From assembly GCA_029532625.1 (NCBI GenBank), contig JARFXM010000010.1, forward strand, positions 1,178,001-1,242,000: a DNA stretch of 64,000 nt, read 5' to 3'. Position numbers and translations under genes: made by a program. Below the pieces are notes generated by a model. It saw only the letters and a program-made list of their open reading frames with translations. It was not told the DNA's origin and did no database searches. Below, piece by piece: positions 27,058 to 39,500 of the stretch (within the stretch, counting starts at the first letter, position 1; every line of letters starts with the position of its first letter). The DNA comes from Lomentospora prolificans. Taxonomy: Eukaryota > Ascomycota > Sordariomycetes > Microascales > Microascaceae.

Positions 27058-28519
27058 TTATCTAATTACTAGTTATTCTTTATTATAATTATTACTTCTC
27101 TTATAAGAAATAATCTTATTTTACTATATTAATACTTTACCTTATAATAACTTATAAAGACTAATTACTATCTAATAAATTTTCTTTATATTCTTATAAA
27201 CTTTTATTTTAAGTATACTAGTAAAAAGAGTTATATTATAAAAATATATTTATTTATTATTTATAAAAACTTTTACTTACTATATTTCTTACTAATTTCT
27301 AGCTAAAAGAACCTAATTACTTTAATCTATTATTAGTATTCTATTACTATCTTACTTTTTAATACTAATATAAGAGCTAATACTATAATATTTAATTATT
27401 ATAATAATTAAGATATTATTTTTTGGAATATTTATATAAAAGCTTCCACTATCCTAATTATATCTAGTTAATTCTAATTTCTATTTAATAGAGAGTTATT
27501 AATCCTTTAAAAGCTAGATATAAAAGTAGATATATAATCTCTATTTACTAATTAGCTATAATTCCTATCTTATTCTAATAGTAGGACTAGTAATACTATT
27601 AGTAGTTGTAATATTAATTAACTAATATACTTTCTAATATTAAATATTATAATTAGTTAAATCTTAATTATAAATACTTTAATATAAAAGTATTATCCTT
27701 CATTTATACTATTAAATCCTATATATAGAAGTCTTAAAGAGAATAGATACTAAGTATTTATTATTCTAACTAGTAAGTATTTCTATTATTATTACTTCTT
27801 CCTCTTAATATAACCCTAGTTTTCTAGATATAGAAAGAAATAGTTCATAATTATTTATTAATATTTATTATTACTTATAAAATACTTTTTTTAATTCAGG
27901 TAATATATTACTTGATATATATATATTTTATCATTTACTAATTATTAATATCTTATATTAATTCTAGCTAGTAATTATTTGGTATTCTTTATAATAGCTT
28001 AGTTTTTCTATTTAAGTTTTTAACTAGTTTTCCTTTTATAATTACTACTTTAATAAGGCTTTTAAAAAGTGTTCCTTTACTATTTCTTATAGTAAGGAGG
28101 ATATGTTATTTAATAAGTTAATAATTTTATACTTAAGGATCAAGGAATTCTTTAATAGTATTTAAAAAGGAAGTAACTACTACTACTTAAATATAGATTG
28201 TTACTCTTTTTCTTTTTTTGGTAAATAGTATTTTATCAAGTTTAGAAAAGTTTTATTATTATTAGTTTCCTTTATTCTTATTTATTCTTACCTTCTTAGT
28301 TTATAATTGCTATAAAAGTAGTTTATAATTAGATACTTAAATATACTACTAGTTATTATTACTTATTAGTAACCTTAGAATTACTAGTACTTTATTATTT
28401 ATAATCTCTTTAAATAAAGATTATAGAAGTTTATTATAATTATCTTATTACTAAGACTATTCTTCTAGGAAATACTCTTTTATATTAAAGATAAAGAATT
28501 AAAAAATTATTATTATTAT

Positions 28520-28824
28520 TGTTATAATTATACTATACTACTTATTTACTAACTATTAAGCTAATAGTAAGTAAGTTAGTAAGAAGTTTATAATACTATT
28601 TATAGAATTATTATAGTTATTATTTTTATATAAGTTTACCTTTATATAGTCTATTAGTATATAGGTAGATAGTTTTTTATAATAGTAAAATAGTCTTATT
28701 CTTTTTATCTAGGTTATAGTTCCTTACTTCCTTTATATATTCCTTACTTTTAACCTTTAGTATTATTTACTACTAAGGTTCTACTAGGGTATACCTATGC
28801 TTGGTTATATAGTATAGTATAATA
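28520..28824 (-). repeat. 5' LTR of C2
   Basis: Aligns in reverse complement with D and C1 LTRs but carries a deletion near its outer end, giving about 305 bp instead of 349. Inner end keeps TGTTATA; outer end reads TATAATA. Confidence 0.6.
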
Positions 28825-29207
28825 ATAAGAAAGTACATAGATATATTATAAACTCTAAAAAGTAATTTAAATCTAAAATAAGATTCTCTTCTAAACTTTT
28901 ATTATCTTATTTACATTAAAAGTTGAAGAATTATAATTTAAATAAGAAAATCTAAAAATTATATAAAATTAAATCAAAAAGTATTTATTATAGATATATA
29001 GAATTATAAATAAATATTTTAGCTTAAACCCCTTTTTTTACTAAAGCTTTTTAACAAATTTCTTTTTATATTTTCTTTTATTTTATTTCAATTTTTATTC
29101 TCAATAAACTCTAAACTAATTCTAAGCTAACTCTAGCCTCTAAAGATTTAAAGTATAGAATCTTGATCAGGAAAAGTCTAAAAGATATAATTTTAGAATT
29201 AACTAAC

Positions 29208-29661
29208 TATAAGGGGATATAATATAGTCACACTTAAGTAAGAAGGTCCTAAAATCTTAGAGTTAGGTTAGGAAATATTTACTATTTATTTATAGAATTA
29301 TAATCTTAAGACTTCTACTTAAAAAGCTCTTCTTCTCTAAGTAACTCTTTAACTACCTTCTTTTATACTTATCCTATTATCTACTTAAGTAAGATAAAAA
29401 CTAGCTCTAGACTTTATTCTAGATAATCCTTAAACTATCTTAGAATAATCTCTTATTAAGATTTATAATATTAGATTCTAAGTAGTATAAAGATTAATAT
29501 CTTAAGACTTATTAATCTACTATTTCTATTTTAGAATATCCTTAATAAAATCCCTTTAACTCTTATAGTAATCTTAAAATATTTAAGGATTAATAAAAGT
29601 TAATCTTTAATATTAGTTAAGTTATATCTACTTTAATCCTAAATAAAAAAATCTTTTTATA
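29208..29661 (-). repeat. 3' LTR of A3 (454 bp)
   Basis: Begins TATAAGG (complement of the CCTTATA end) after CTAAC and ends CTTTTTATA. Direct repeat of 35805-36258. Confidence 0.88.
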
Positions 29662-32600
29662 ATAAGTTTCTAAGAACTTATAATTAGTCTTTAATTTAGG
29701 GTTCTTTATATAATACTTTTCCTTATTAAAAAACCTAGTAGGAAAAAGAATAAAAAGTAAGATAATAAATCCTTAAGTTTTTTATTTAAAGTTAATATTA
29801 GGTAAAGTTTATAATATTTTTATTAAAAAGTTATAAATTTATTTATCTTTATTTAAATCTTAAGGGTTCTTTTATTATTCTTTAAGTATTTAGAGTTAAT
29901 CTATTTTTTATAATTTTTTATAAATTTTAGTATTTTTCCTTTCTTTTATAATCTTATAGTAAATATAGTTATTATTAATAATATTTATTTTATTATTTAG
30001 GGTTTTTTCCTTTTTATAGAAGGCTCTTACTTTTAGAAATAGATTCTAGGAGGCTTACTATATCTTCTAGTTTCTATTTTTAAATTCTCTTTTTTCTTTT
30101 TCTCTTTTTAAGTTATTAACTTTATAATATTTTATTTTTTTATTAAGAAATATTTTAAGTATAACTTTAAATATAATATTATAATAGCTTATCTACTAGA
30201 TAATATAGCTTACTAAACTCTTACTTATAATAAGAGTTTAATTAATATTAAGTTTAACTTTAAGTAAGGTTAATATATTAAGTTTAACCTAGAATCATAT
30301 TTTAAATATAACCTCTTAATCTACTTAAACTTATTTTTATTTTATATTAATAATTCTAAAAAATTCTTATATAACTCTTATTTAACTTCTAACTTATATT
30401 ATCTTATAGTATATTTAACCTTTATTTTATAAGAATTATAATTAATTTAGTTTAATAAATTCTTTCTACTTTTTAAAACTTATTTTAATAATATATTTAT
30501 TATTTTATAAAAATTATTTATATTTTAATTTTAGAAAAAGCTACTAATAATATTATAGTTAATATATTATTTAAGTTTTAATATTTATTATATTTTTTAT
30601 ATAATATTTTTAAAGTTATTTTAGTATATATTAATAAAAGTAAGCTTAGTAAAATTCTTATATATAAAAAGTAATACTTTTTATACTTTTTAATTATAAT
30701 TACTATTCTTTTTTAAATTATAAGTTTTATTATTTTTTTATAGTTATTTTAAGATTAATATTTCTTCTAGATTTATATAATAAATAATATTATTATTATA
30801 TATTATATTTAAGTTATTTTAGAATATTAATTTATTAGATTAAGTAAAATTAATTTAATCTATTCAAATTAATTAGATTTACTTATTATAAATAATAAAA
30901 AATAATCTTTTATTAAGAATATTAATTATAAATTTTAAAAAATACTAAAAAGTTAGAGCTATTTAATCTTATTTTTATATACTTATAATACTTTTTTTAT
31001 TTTTTATCTTAGATATTATTTTACTAAAACTTTTATAAAATAAATAAATAAAAAGTCTTTTATAAGAGTTTTTTATAGATTATATAAGTTTATAGAATAT
31101 ACTAATATTTAAAGTACTTAAGAAGTAATTTAAGCTTTTTTTTATTATTTTTATAATTAAAATTTATTTTTTTTATTTATATTTTAAAATATTTTATTAA
31201 TTAATTAAACTTTTAGTAAATCCTCTAGGTTTTTATTAGAAAAGTAAAGTTAGGGTTAAAAGATACTATAAGTAATTTACTAGTTAATATTCTTATAGAG
31301 GCTTTTAGTATTCTAATTTTATCCTTTTAAAAAATCTTTTAATAATTTTATTCTTTTCCTTTTACCTTTTCCTAATAGTATATTATAATAATTTATTATA
31401 TATTATTTAAATTCCCTAATAATTCCTAGTTATTCTATTCTACTAGAAATCTTACTACTTAATTAGATAAAACTTAGTTTTTTTTATTTTTTATTTTTTA
31501 ATAATTTCCTTAATTTCTTATTCTTCTAGTTTTTCTTCTAAATCTAGAAGAGTTTAAAAGATATTTTTACCTTCTTAATCTTTTTAAAATTTTAGAAAGT
31601 TTACTAGAAATATAAAGTATAATTATTAATACTTAGTAAAGGGATTAATTTAATAAATATTCTACTTTATATATTTAGAAATCTTAATATAAATATAGAT
31701 TAGTATTAATTACTTCTCTATTACTTTAAAAAGAAAGTTTTAAATAGATAATATAATTATTTATCTTATTTTAAAAATAATATCTATTTTATATTTATTA
31801 TAATTTCTTTTTAAGATTTTAATTATAATTATTTAGTATTCTACTATCTATCTTTAAATCTAAAAATAATTTAATTATTTTTTAATATTTTTAACTTAAA
31901 ACTAGTTTAAATATATTACTAATTCTATAAACTAAGAATAGTATTTATATAAAACTTTAAATAGTAAAATCTTAATAATTTAGTTTAATAAGTTATTATA
32001 AGTAAACTTTACTTACTTTAAGATTTAATTTTATTAATTAACTTTATTAGTATATACTTTTAAAAATAAACTATTAATTTTTAATTTATTCTTTTTATTT
32101 ATTTATTTATTTAAAGATATTATATAGTAAATAATTAATATTAGATCTCTTTAATTTTATAAAGTTCTATTTAGAATTAACTAGTAAATAATATTCTTTA
32201 ATTACTTATAATACTAATAAGTATATTAAAGTAATACTTAATTTCTTTATAGAGAATTTAAGTAAAGTTAAATACTTTAAAGTTTTTTATTATTAAGATA
32301 AACTTTATAATTTTAATAAAATAATATATTATTATTAAAATAGTATCTACTTACTTTCTATTCTAAATTTAATTTTCTAAGAGTTTTATAATAAAATTAA
32401 AATTAATTTCTTAAAAAAAGTATTTAAGTAAAAATAAAAGGATTAATTTCTTATAAAGTTTATTCTAAGGTTTTTATATATTTTAATATTATATATAGAT
32501 TTTAATATAACTATAAATATTTATTTCTAAATTCTCTTAATAAAAATTATATTTTAATAATTTTATTATATAATTTTTCTTTAAATAGCTTACTTTTAGG

Positions 32601-33849
32601 TTATTATAATATCTTTTAATAAATTCTACTCTAAGTTTTTTAGTTAAATATTATAATCCTTTTTTTATAAAATAATAATCCTTATTTTTTATAATATAAG
32701 GTTTTCTTTTTAAATATTCCTAGAATATATTATTTAATTTTTTAATAATATAAATTTATTTTTTATAGTATTTATAATTTACTAATAAACTTATTAATTA
32801 GTTTAATTTTAGTTTTATAACTTTTTTAATCTCTTACTATAAAATAATTTAACTTTTTATTAATTCTTCTAAAAAGATAAATTTAATTAAGATTTTATAA
32901 AAACTAGCTAACTCTCCTATTAGTAGGGTTTTCTTATTCTACTTCTAGACTTTATCTATTATAAATATCTTTTTAAAATAACTTCTACTTACTTTCTAGG
33001 TTATAGTTTATATTATAACTTTATTTTCTTATATCTAAGATACTTCTTTAGCTTTTAGGAATTCTTTTTTCTAGAATTTATAATTCCTTTCTTTTATTTT
33101 TAAATAAAGAATTAAATCTAAATAAAAAATAAACTTTTAAATTAGTAGAATCTATAGTTTTATAACTAACTTTTTAATAATACTTTAATAATTAGGATTC
33201 TTTTTTATATAGTTTAGATATCTAGATAAAAAGTTTATAAGGTTTATTTTCCTTAGTTAATAGTTAATATAAAAATTAAATACTAATAGATTAAAGACTT
33301 ATCTTATAATCTTTCTTTTTAAATCCTTAGTAAAAGTATTTATTACTTTTTTTAGGATTTAATAATTAATAAAAACTTAAAAAAGGTTTTTTTTACTAAA
33401 GTAATAATACTAATATTTTAGATTCTTTATAATAATAAAAAGTTCTTATTAACTTATAACTTATTTCTTTTCTATTTTTATAAACTTTTTAGATTAAAAA
33501 GCTATAAGATACTATTATCCTTTTACTTCTTAGGATAAGATACTAGAGATTATATAGATTAAGGTATTTATTTTAACTCTAGTTTTCTTTTAGTTATCTT
33601 AATAAATTAAGATAAAAGTATTTATAACTTCTACTAGTTAAAGAAATTCTCTTTTCTTAATTTTATTCTTATTATCTTTTAATAAGGAAGTAATAGGATA
33701 TATAAATACTAAGTAACTAGAGATAAATTTCTAATAAAAGTTAATAAATCCTAAGAATATTTAGATATCTTAATATAAATAATATAAATATAGTTTAAGT
33801 TATTTTTATATTATTTATACTTACTTAAGGTTTATTTAGACTTTATACT

Positions 33850-34260
33850 TTCTAATAATATAGTTAAAAAAGCTAATCTTAGATTAAAAAAAACTATATT
33901 TTTCCTAGTTAGTATATAGTTTTATAATTTATAGTTATTCTAAGATTAATTTAAAGTATTCTTTATATTCTTTAGTAATATTAAAGAAAATAAAGATATT
34001 ATCTAATAATACTAAATAATAGTAATTAAGTAATCTAGTAAGAGCTTAGTAAATATATACTTAAAAAATAGTAAAAGTATTAATTAATCTAAATAGTATA
34101 ACTATATATTAAAATATTTATATTTTATTTAAAAAGTAGTTTTTTACTAGTTTTCTAATTAAATATAAATTTAGTAATAAGTATCTTTAAGGTCTAACTT
34201 AGAGAACTACTTTACTTATAAAAGTTTTATAAAAAATTTAGAAATAAATAAAAAAAAGTA
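33850..34260 (-). pseudogene. Reverse transcriptase relic of A3
   Basis: Minus-strand reading with stops treated as former Gln/Trp gives, in order, a Y-x-Q-I block, the T-N-A-P-A-T-F-Q-like block with A-to-T/F changes, L-L-D-N for YxDD, and an S-F-F-x-x-x-I-x-F block like the S-F-F-x-x-E-V-x-F-L-G region. Typical spacing of a Ty3/gypsy RT. The second catalytic Asp is Asn. Confidence 0.75.
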
Positions 34261-35804
34261 TTAGTTCTTAATAGTAACTTTATTAAGTCTTTAATAGTTT
34301 ATATAGAATTATAAAGACTTATTAAATTTTAATATAAAAAAGATAAATATTCTAGCTAGATTTTAAGATATTTAAATTTACTTTAACTCTAAAGCTTTTT
34401 TAAGATATTTTTTAAATTTCTTTTCTTATTTTTATATTAAAAAGTATATAAATCTTTATAAAAGTTTAATTTTAGATTCTAGGTTAATAGAATACTCTAT
34501 TCTAGGGAGTATTAGGAGTTTTTTTATAGTTTTAAGTAAGAATATATTAATAAATTCTTATAAAGATTTTAAAAGTACTTTCCTAATATTTAAGATTTTA
34601 AATATTTTTCTATCTTTTTATATAGGATTAATAACTTTATAGATTTTAATATATTAAAAAGAGAACTTATTAATTTAAATAAGATTAAAGGGTCTTTAAT
34701 CTAGCTCTAGTTATAATATATATTTTTAGATAAAGTTTTAAGAGATTAAGTTTATTCCTATTTTTATATCTAGATCTAATTAAACTCTAGTCTATTTTAA
34801 TCTAGCCTAAACTATAGTTTTAGTATATAATATTAATAATATAGATTTCTTATTTTAGAATAAAATTAATAAAAAAGTTAGTAATTTTATTTTTACTCTT
34901 TTCCTAAACTATCTATTAAATTATAATCTTTAATATAAGATATATTAAGTATAGAAATCTAGTTTAACTTCTTTTATAAATAATCTTATACTAAATAACC
35001 TAACTATTAGTAATTATAATATTAGAATTCTAATTTACTAGATATAGGTTTTAGTTTAAACTTCTTAGAGGGAGGTTTAGATATAAAGCTATTCTCTAAT
35101 AGTTTTTTCTTCTAGTTTCTCTTATAACTACTTATTTAATTAGGAGAAGAAATCCTATACTACTTTACTATTTAGTTTATCTTCTAGGGTTTCTTTTAAT
35201 TAAGCTTAAAGATTAAACTATTCTTTTTAAAGTTTATTAAATATATATCTCTTCTATTTTAATTTAGAAAAAGTTTTTTATAATTTCTATTCCTAGATTT
35301 TTAGAAATTAGTAATCTTTTTTAATAAAAGTAAGTAAGTTATATATAATTAGAATATAACTTAATCCTTTAATATATTATTATTAAAGTATTTAGAGATT
35401 ATTCTTTATATAATTTAAAGCTTAAAGGATTTTAGGTTATTTTAAAGTATACTTTAGGATAATTAAGTTTCTATTAGTAATTCTTTTATATTAGTTAGTA
35501 ATTTCTACTTATATTATATCCTTAGTAAGTTTCTTAATATAATAAAATAGTATTTTATAGTTAGAAGTCTTTATTATAGATTTAATATTATTAAGTTAAA
35601 TAAGTTTTATATAAACTTTTATAAGTAAAGTAATTATATTTCTAATAATTCTTTTAGATAATTATAATAAGAAAATACTTAAAGATATTATAAGTTCTAA
35701 AAAAAAAGTAATATAAAATACTAGTATTCTTATATTTAAATTTAAAATAAAATTATTATTTAAGCTTAGTAATATTATCTTATCTAAGTTTAAAGTTAAA
35801 GAAT

Positions 35805-36258
35805 TATAAAAGGATATAATATAATTATATTTAAGTAAAAAGATTCTAAAATTATAAAGTTAAATTAAGAAATATTTATTATTTATTTATAAAATTATAA
35901 TCTTAAAACTTCTATTTAAAGAGCTCTTTTTCTCTAGGAGGCTCTTTAACTACCTTCTTTTATATTTATTTTATTATCTACTTAAGTAGAATAGAAGTTA
36001 GCTCTAGATTCTATTCTAGATAGTCCCTAGATTATCTTAGAATAATCTCCTACTAGGGTTTATAATACTAGATTTTAGGTAGTATAAAGATTAATATCTT
36101 AAGATTTATTAATCTACTATTTTTATCTTAAAATATCCTTAGTAAAATCCCTCTAACTCCTATAGTAGTCCTAGAGTATTTAGGGATTAGTAGGAGTTAA
36201 TCCTTAGTACTAGTTAGGCTATATCTACTTTGATCCTAAATGAAAGAATCCTTTTATA
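35805..36258 (-). repeat. 5' LTR of A3 (454 bp)
   Basis: Ends CCTTTTATA at 36258 next to the second CTAAC. The last 30 bp keep TpG dinucleotides (near 36228-36245), while the rest is purged. Confidence 0.88.
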
Positions 36259-36441
36259 CTAACTCTCTATTCTAGTCTAAAAGTATTCTTAATAAATTTC
36301 TCCTTATTCCTAATAAAATAAAAAAAGTATTTAGGAGTTAAAAGAGTTAGCTCTTTGTTCTAGTGTAATTAGATATAGCTAGATCTTTATTAGAAGAATC
36401 CCTTTATAATTATACTCTCTACTCCTTTCCTTCTCTCTTTC

Positions 36442-36790
36442 TATTATACCATATCATAGGAGCAAGCATAGAAACGCCCAAGTGATACACCAAACCATAT
36501 AAGCAAGTATAAATAAGCCTAGCTAATCCTTAGTAAGTAAGCAAGTAATACTAAGGGTTAGAAGTAAGGAATATATAAAGGAAGCTAGGAACTATAAACT
36601 AGATAGAAAGAATAAGACTATTTTACTATTATAAGAGAATACCTACCTATATACTAACTAACTATATAAAGGTAAACTTATATAAACTAGTAACTATATT
36701 AAATTTATAAATAGTATTATAGAACCCTCCTACTTACTTATTAGTATCTTAGTAGCTAGTAAGTAAGTAGATATAGTATAAGCTATAATA
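36442..36790 (+). repeat. 5' LTR of D (349 bp)
   Basis: Starts TATTATACC (RIP form of TGTTACACC) and ends CTATAATA (RIP form of CTGTAACA). The first 80 bp keep several CpA, CpG and TpG sites. The preceding 5-mer CTTTC is repeated at 44923. Confidence 0.85.
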
Positions 36791-38844
36791 GTAGTAGTAT
36801 TACTTATTTAACCTTTATCCTTAAAGTAAGAAACTACTTCCTAGAAGAGCTATCTTAGTAGTGAGATAGCTCTAATAGGCCTATTATAATCTTAGTTTGA
36901 AAGAGATCACTACCCTAATAACTAGTAGTATATTTAGTATCTTACTATAAACCTCCTTCCTAGTAATTACAAGCTGAGAAGGTAAAAGTAAGTAGGAATA
37001 GAGGAAACTAATAATTATAGGAATCCTCTAGACCCTAATAACATACTACCTACTAAAGGAAGGAGAGGAGTAGTAACCTACTTATAAATAGTAGTAGCTA
37101 CTAACTCCTTAAATACCCCTAGAGATTTCCTATATTCCAACAATAGCAACAACCCCTATAAGTAAGGGAATACTAGCTCAATAATTACTAGAAGTGCTCT
37201 ACTACTAGACCTAACTACTAGTAAGCAATTACAAGTAATCACCCTCTATATCCAGGAAGGGCAAGTATTACTAGCTAGACTTATACTAAGAGGGAGAGGA
37301 GATAATAGCTATACTATCTACTAGCTAGACTAATAGGCACCTAGTATCTATTTTCCTCTACACCTATATAGCTAGGGACTAGTAATATAAGTAAGGGATA
37401 AAACCCTTATACTAAAATACTAGTAACTAGGGTTTTATTAGCTATAATATCTAGTACTAGAGGAACTAGTAATTAGGTATTAGTAATTACTTATTAGAGT
37501 ACTAATAAGATTACTAGTCCTACTTTTATACTAAGATAGTAATTATATCTAATAGGTAGATAGGGATTATAGACCTACCCTTATATTTAGCTCTTAAGGG
37601 GCTAGTAACTAACTACTAATTAGATATTAAGATTAGTCTAATATAATAATAATAGTAGAAGTAATTATATAGACCTTCTAAAGAGCTATACCCTAATAGC
37701 TATTACTTCCTAATCCTATAATACTAGTACTTATAAAAGTAATACTATCTAAAAATAAGATAGTACTAGGATACTAATAGTAAATTAAGTTAATTAATTA
37801 CTTCTAGCTAAATACTAATAAAAAGAAGTATAAAGAAAAGGTAGAACTACTAGGGTAATCCTTTACTACTTCTTATCTAGAGAAGGTAGAGCTATTATAG
37901 TAATCCCCTACTACTCCCTAGCTATTAATATAAGAAACTATATAAGTTATAGATATAATATTAGTAGATAGGGTAGATAGTAAAAGTAAGATAGTAACTA
38001 TAAACTAGGCTTAGCTAATCTAATAGTAATAGTAGGATAGGCTATACTAAAGAGATAGTAACCTAGAATATAAAGGGAAGCTTATAAAAGATAGGATACT
38101 AATAGAGAATAAATAAAAAAGGGTAAAGGAAAAAGATAAACCCTCTAATTACTAAAGGAGTTCTCTAATTAGTATATCCTACCTCTAATAAGTAACTCTT
38201 AATTATAATAGCTATTAAGGAAGCTATAGTAAATAAGGTAAAGGGATAAAAGGTATCCCTAATAGTTTAAAAACTAATTAAAAACTAGATAATTAGTAAG
38301 GGATAAGCTATCTAGTTGAAAAGATATATAATAATAACCCTAATACTAGTAAGGAAGAGTAGTTAATTAAAGTAGTTAGTAGTATAAGGAGGAATTAAAA
38401 TAGATACTTATTATAAGTTAGTATTTTCTTTATATAAACCTATATTACTAAATACCCTAAATACTCTATCCTTATCCTTATCCCTATCCTAATCCCTATC
38501 CTAATCCTAATCCTTATCCCTATCTATTACCTTATAATACTAGATCTAATAGAAGGATAGTAAGTACTTTCTATTAAAATAAATTCCTAACTTCCTAAAT
38601 ACTAGTAAAGTACTAATAAGGTTATTAGTTATTTCTCACTAGCTAGAGGTACTATTATACTATATTATAGGAGTAAGTATAGAAATACTTAAGTAATATA
38701 CTAAACTATATAAGTAAGTATAAATAAGCCTAGCTAATCCTTAGTAAGTAAGTAAGTAATACTAAGGGTTAGAGGTAAGGAATATATAAAAGAAGCTAGG
38801 AACTATAAACTAGATAGAAAGAATAAGATTATTTTACTATTATA

Positions 38845-39284
38845 TGTTACAGGCTAGCTGTGAAGTATGGTCTGCAATGCAGGGCCTAGATATGTCTATT
38901 ATAAAATAACTAAAGAGTGGAAGGAAGGAATAGGAAAAAGGGATCTTCTACTATAGTAGCAGTTATATAGGGGCTACCTATAGGGGTGCATACACCTATA
39001 GGAGTTAGTCTATAGTAGGGTCACAGACCTCTAGGCAGGGGGTGTATATACTATCCTACTATAGCTGGTCCACTGGGAGATTACTTGTAGGCTTCCTGAT
39101 AGGGGGGTGTACAGGTAGTCCTATTATTATAGGTCTATAGGGGGATTACTAGTAGACCTCCTAATAGGGGGGTGCGTAGAGCTCTAATTATAGTAGGCCT
39201 ATTAAGGGGTTACTATCCCCTTTCAGAGGGTATAGGGGGTGCTAGTATTACTAGTACTCATATTCTAGGGTTTAACCTATTATA
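38845..39284 (-). repeat. LTR of B2, left copy (3' LTR)
   Basis: TGTTACAGG to CCTATTATA, 440 bp. The outer 60 bp are essentially unmutated, the middle partly mutated and the inner end fully mutated. Contains at least two clear tandem units of about 63 bp (from about 39060) and a degenerate third. Confidence 0.9.
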
Positions 39285-39394
39285 GTACCCCCCTTCTCCT
39301 ATTAGAGGGCCCTTACTAGGGGCTTATTATAGCTCTATATAGTCTCTAGAGGTTATTATATTCCTCTATAGGCCTATCTACTTTAGTAATAGGT

Positions 39395-39500
39395 TTATAG
39401 TATACTTTATAAGTATTTAATACTATTATATCTTGTATATATTCTACTAGCTCCTAAGTAGGAGCTATATAGCCTTCCTAATATACTAGGGCTTTATAGA
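39395..39500 (-). pseudogene. Chromodomain relic of B2
   Basis: The minus strand reads Y-K-A-L-V-Y-stop-E-G-Y then A-P-T-stop-E, with both stops at Trp positions of the chromodomain W-E-G-Y and T-W-E-P motifs, followed by Y-I-x-D. It sits at the 3' end of pol, next to the LTR, as in chromoviruses. Confidence 0.65.

Larger units (their letters stand above)
19728..28824 (-). mobile_element. Family C copy C2, interrupted by A2
   Basis: 19728-20167 and 27058-28824 are the two halves of one C element; together they align with C1 from about 7530 to 9800. The LTR end is at 28520-28824 and the left part is cut where the LINE begins. A2 sits between the halves with TTATC duplicated. Only the 5' LTR and gag-like region survive; the RT region is absent. 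Confidence 0.7.
29208..36258 (-). mobile_element. Full-length family A LTR retrotransposon A3
   Basis: 7,051 bp in reverse orientation, with 454-bp LTRs at 29208-29661 and 35805-36258 and the target 5-mer CTAAC at 29203-29207 and 36259-36263. The minus-strand RT relic is the clearest of the family (about 33850-34260): a D-x-Y-Y-Q-I-like block, a T-F-x-x-F-Q-V-Y block and L-L-D-N (33998-34003) where YxDD belongs, followed by I-F-I-F-F-N. Relative to A2 it lacks roughly 190 bp and 260 bp in the gag/protease part. Integrase and chromodomain relics follow leftward, then the same unassigned 3' segment. Confidence 0.88.
28930..36398 (-). repeat. Relic family A LTR split by A3
   Basis: 28930-29207 and 36264-36398 align in reverse complement with the two halves of the family A LTR, about 413 bp in all. 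A3 lies between them. Both halves keep a few TpG and CpA sites and are more diverged than other A LTRs, suggesting an older copy. The 105 bp before it (28825-28929) and 43 bp after it (36399-36441) hold nothing I can assign. Confidence 0.6.

Noticed and set aside
38463..38530. True telomere array
   Set aside because: Units are irregular, the tract is short and it lies inside an LTR element with intact ends.
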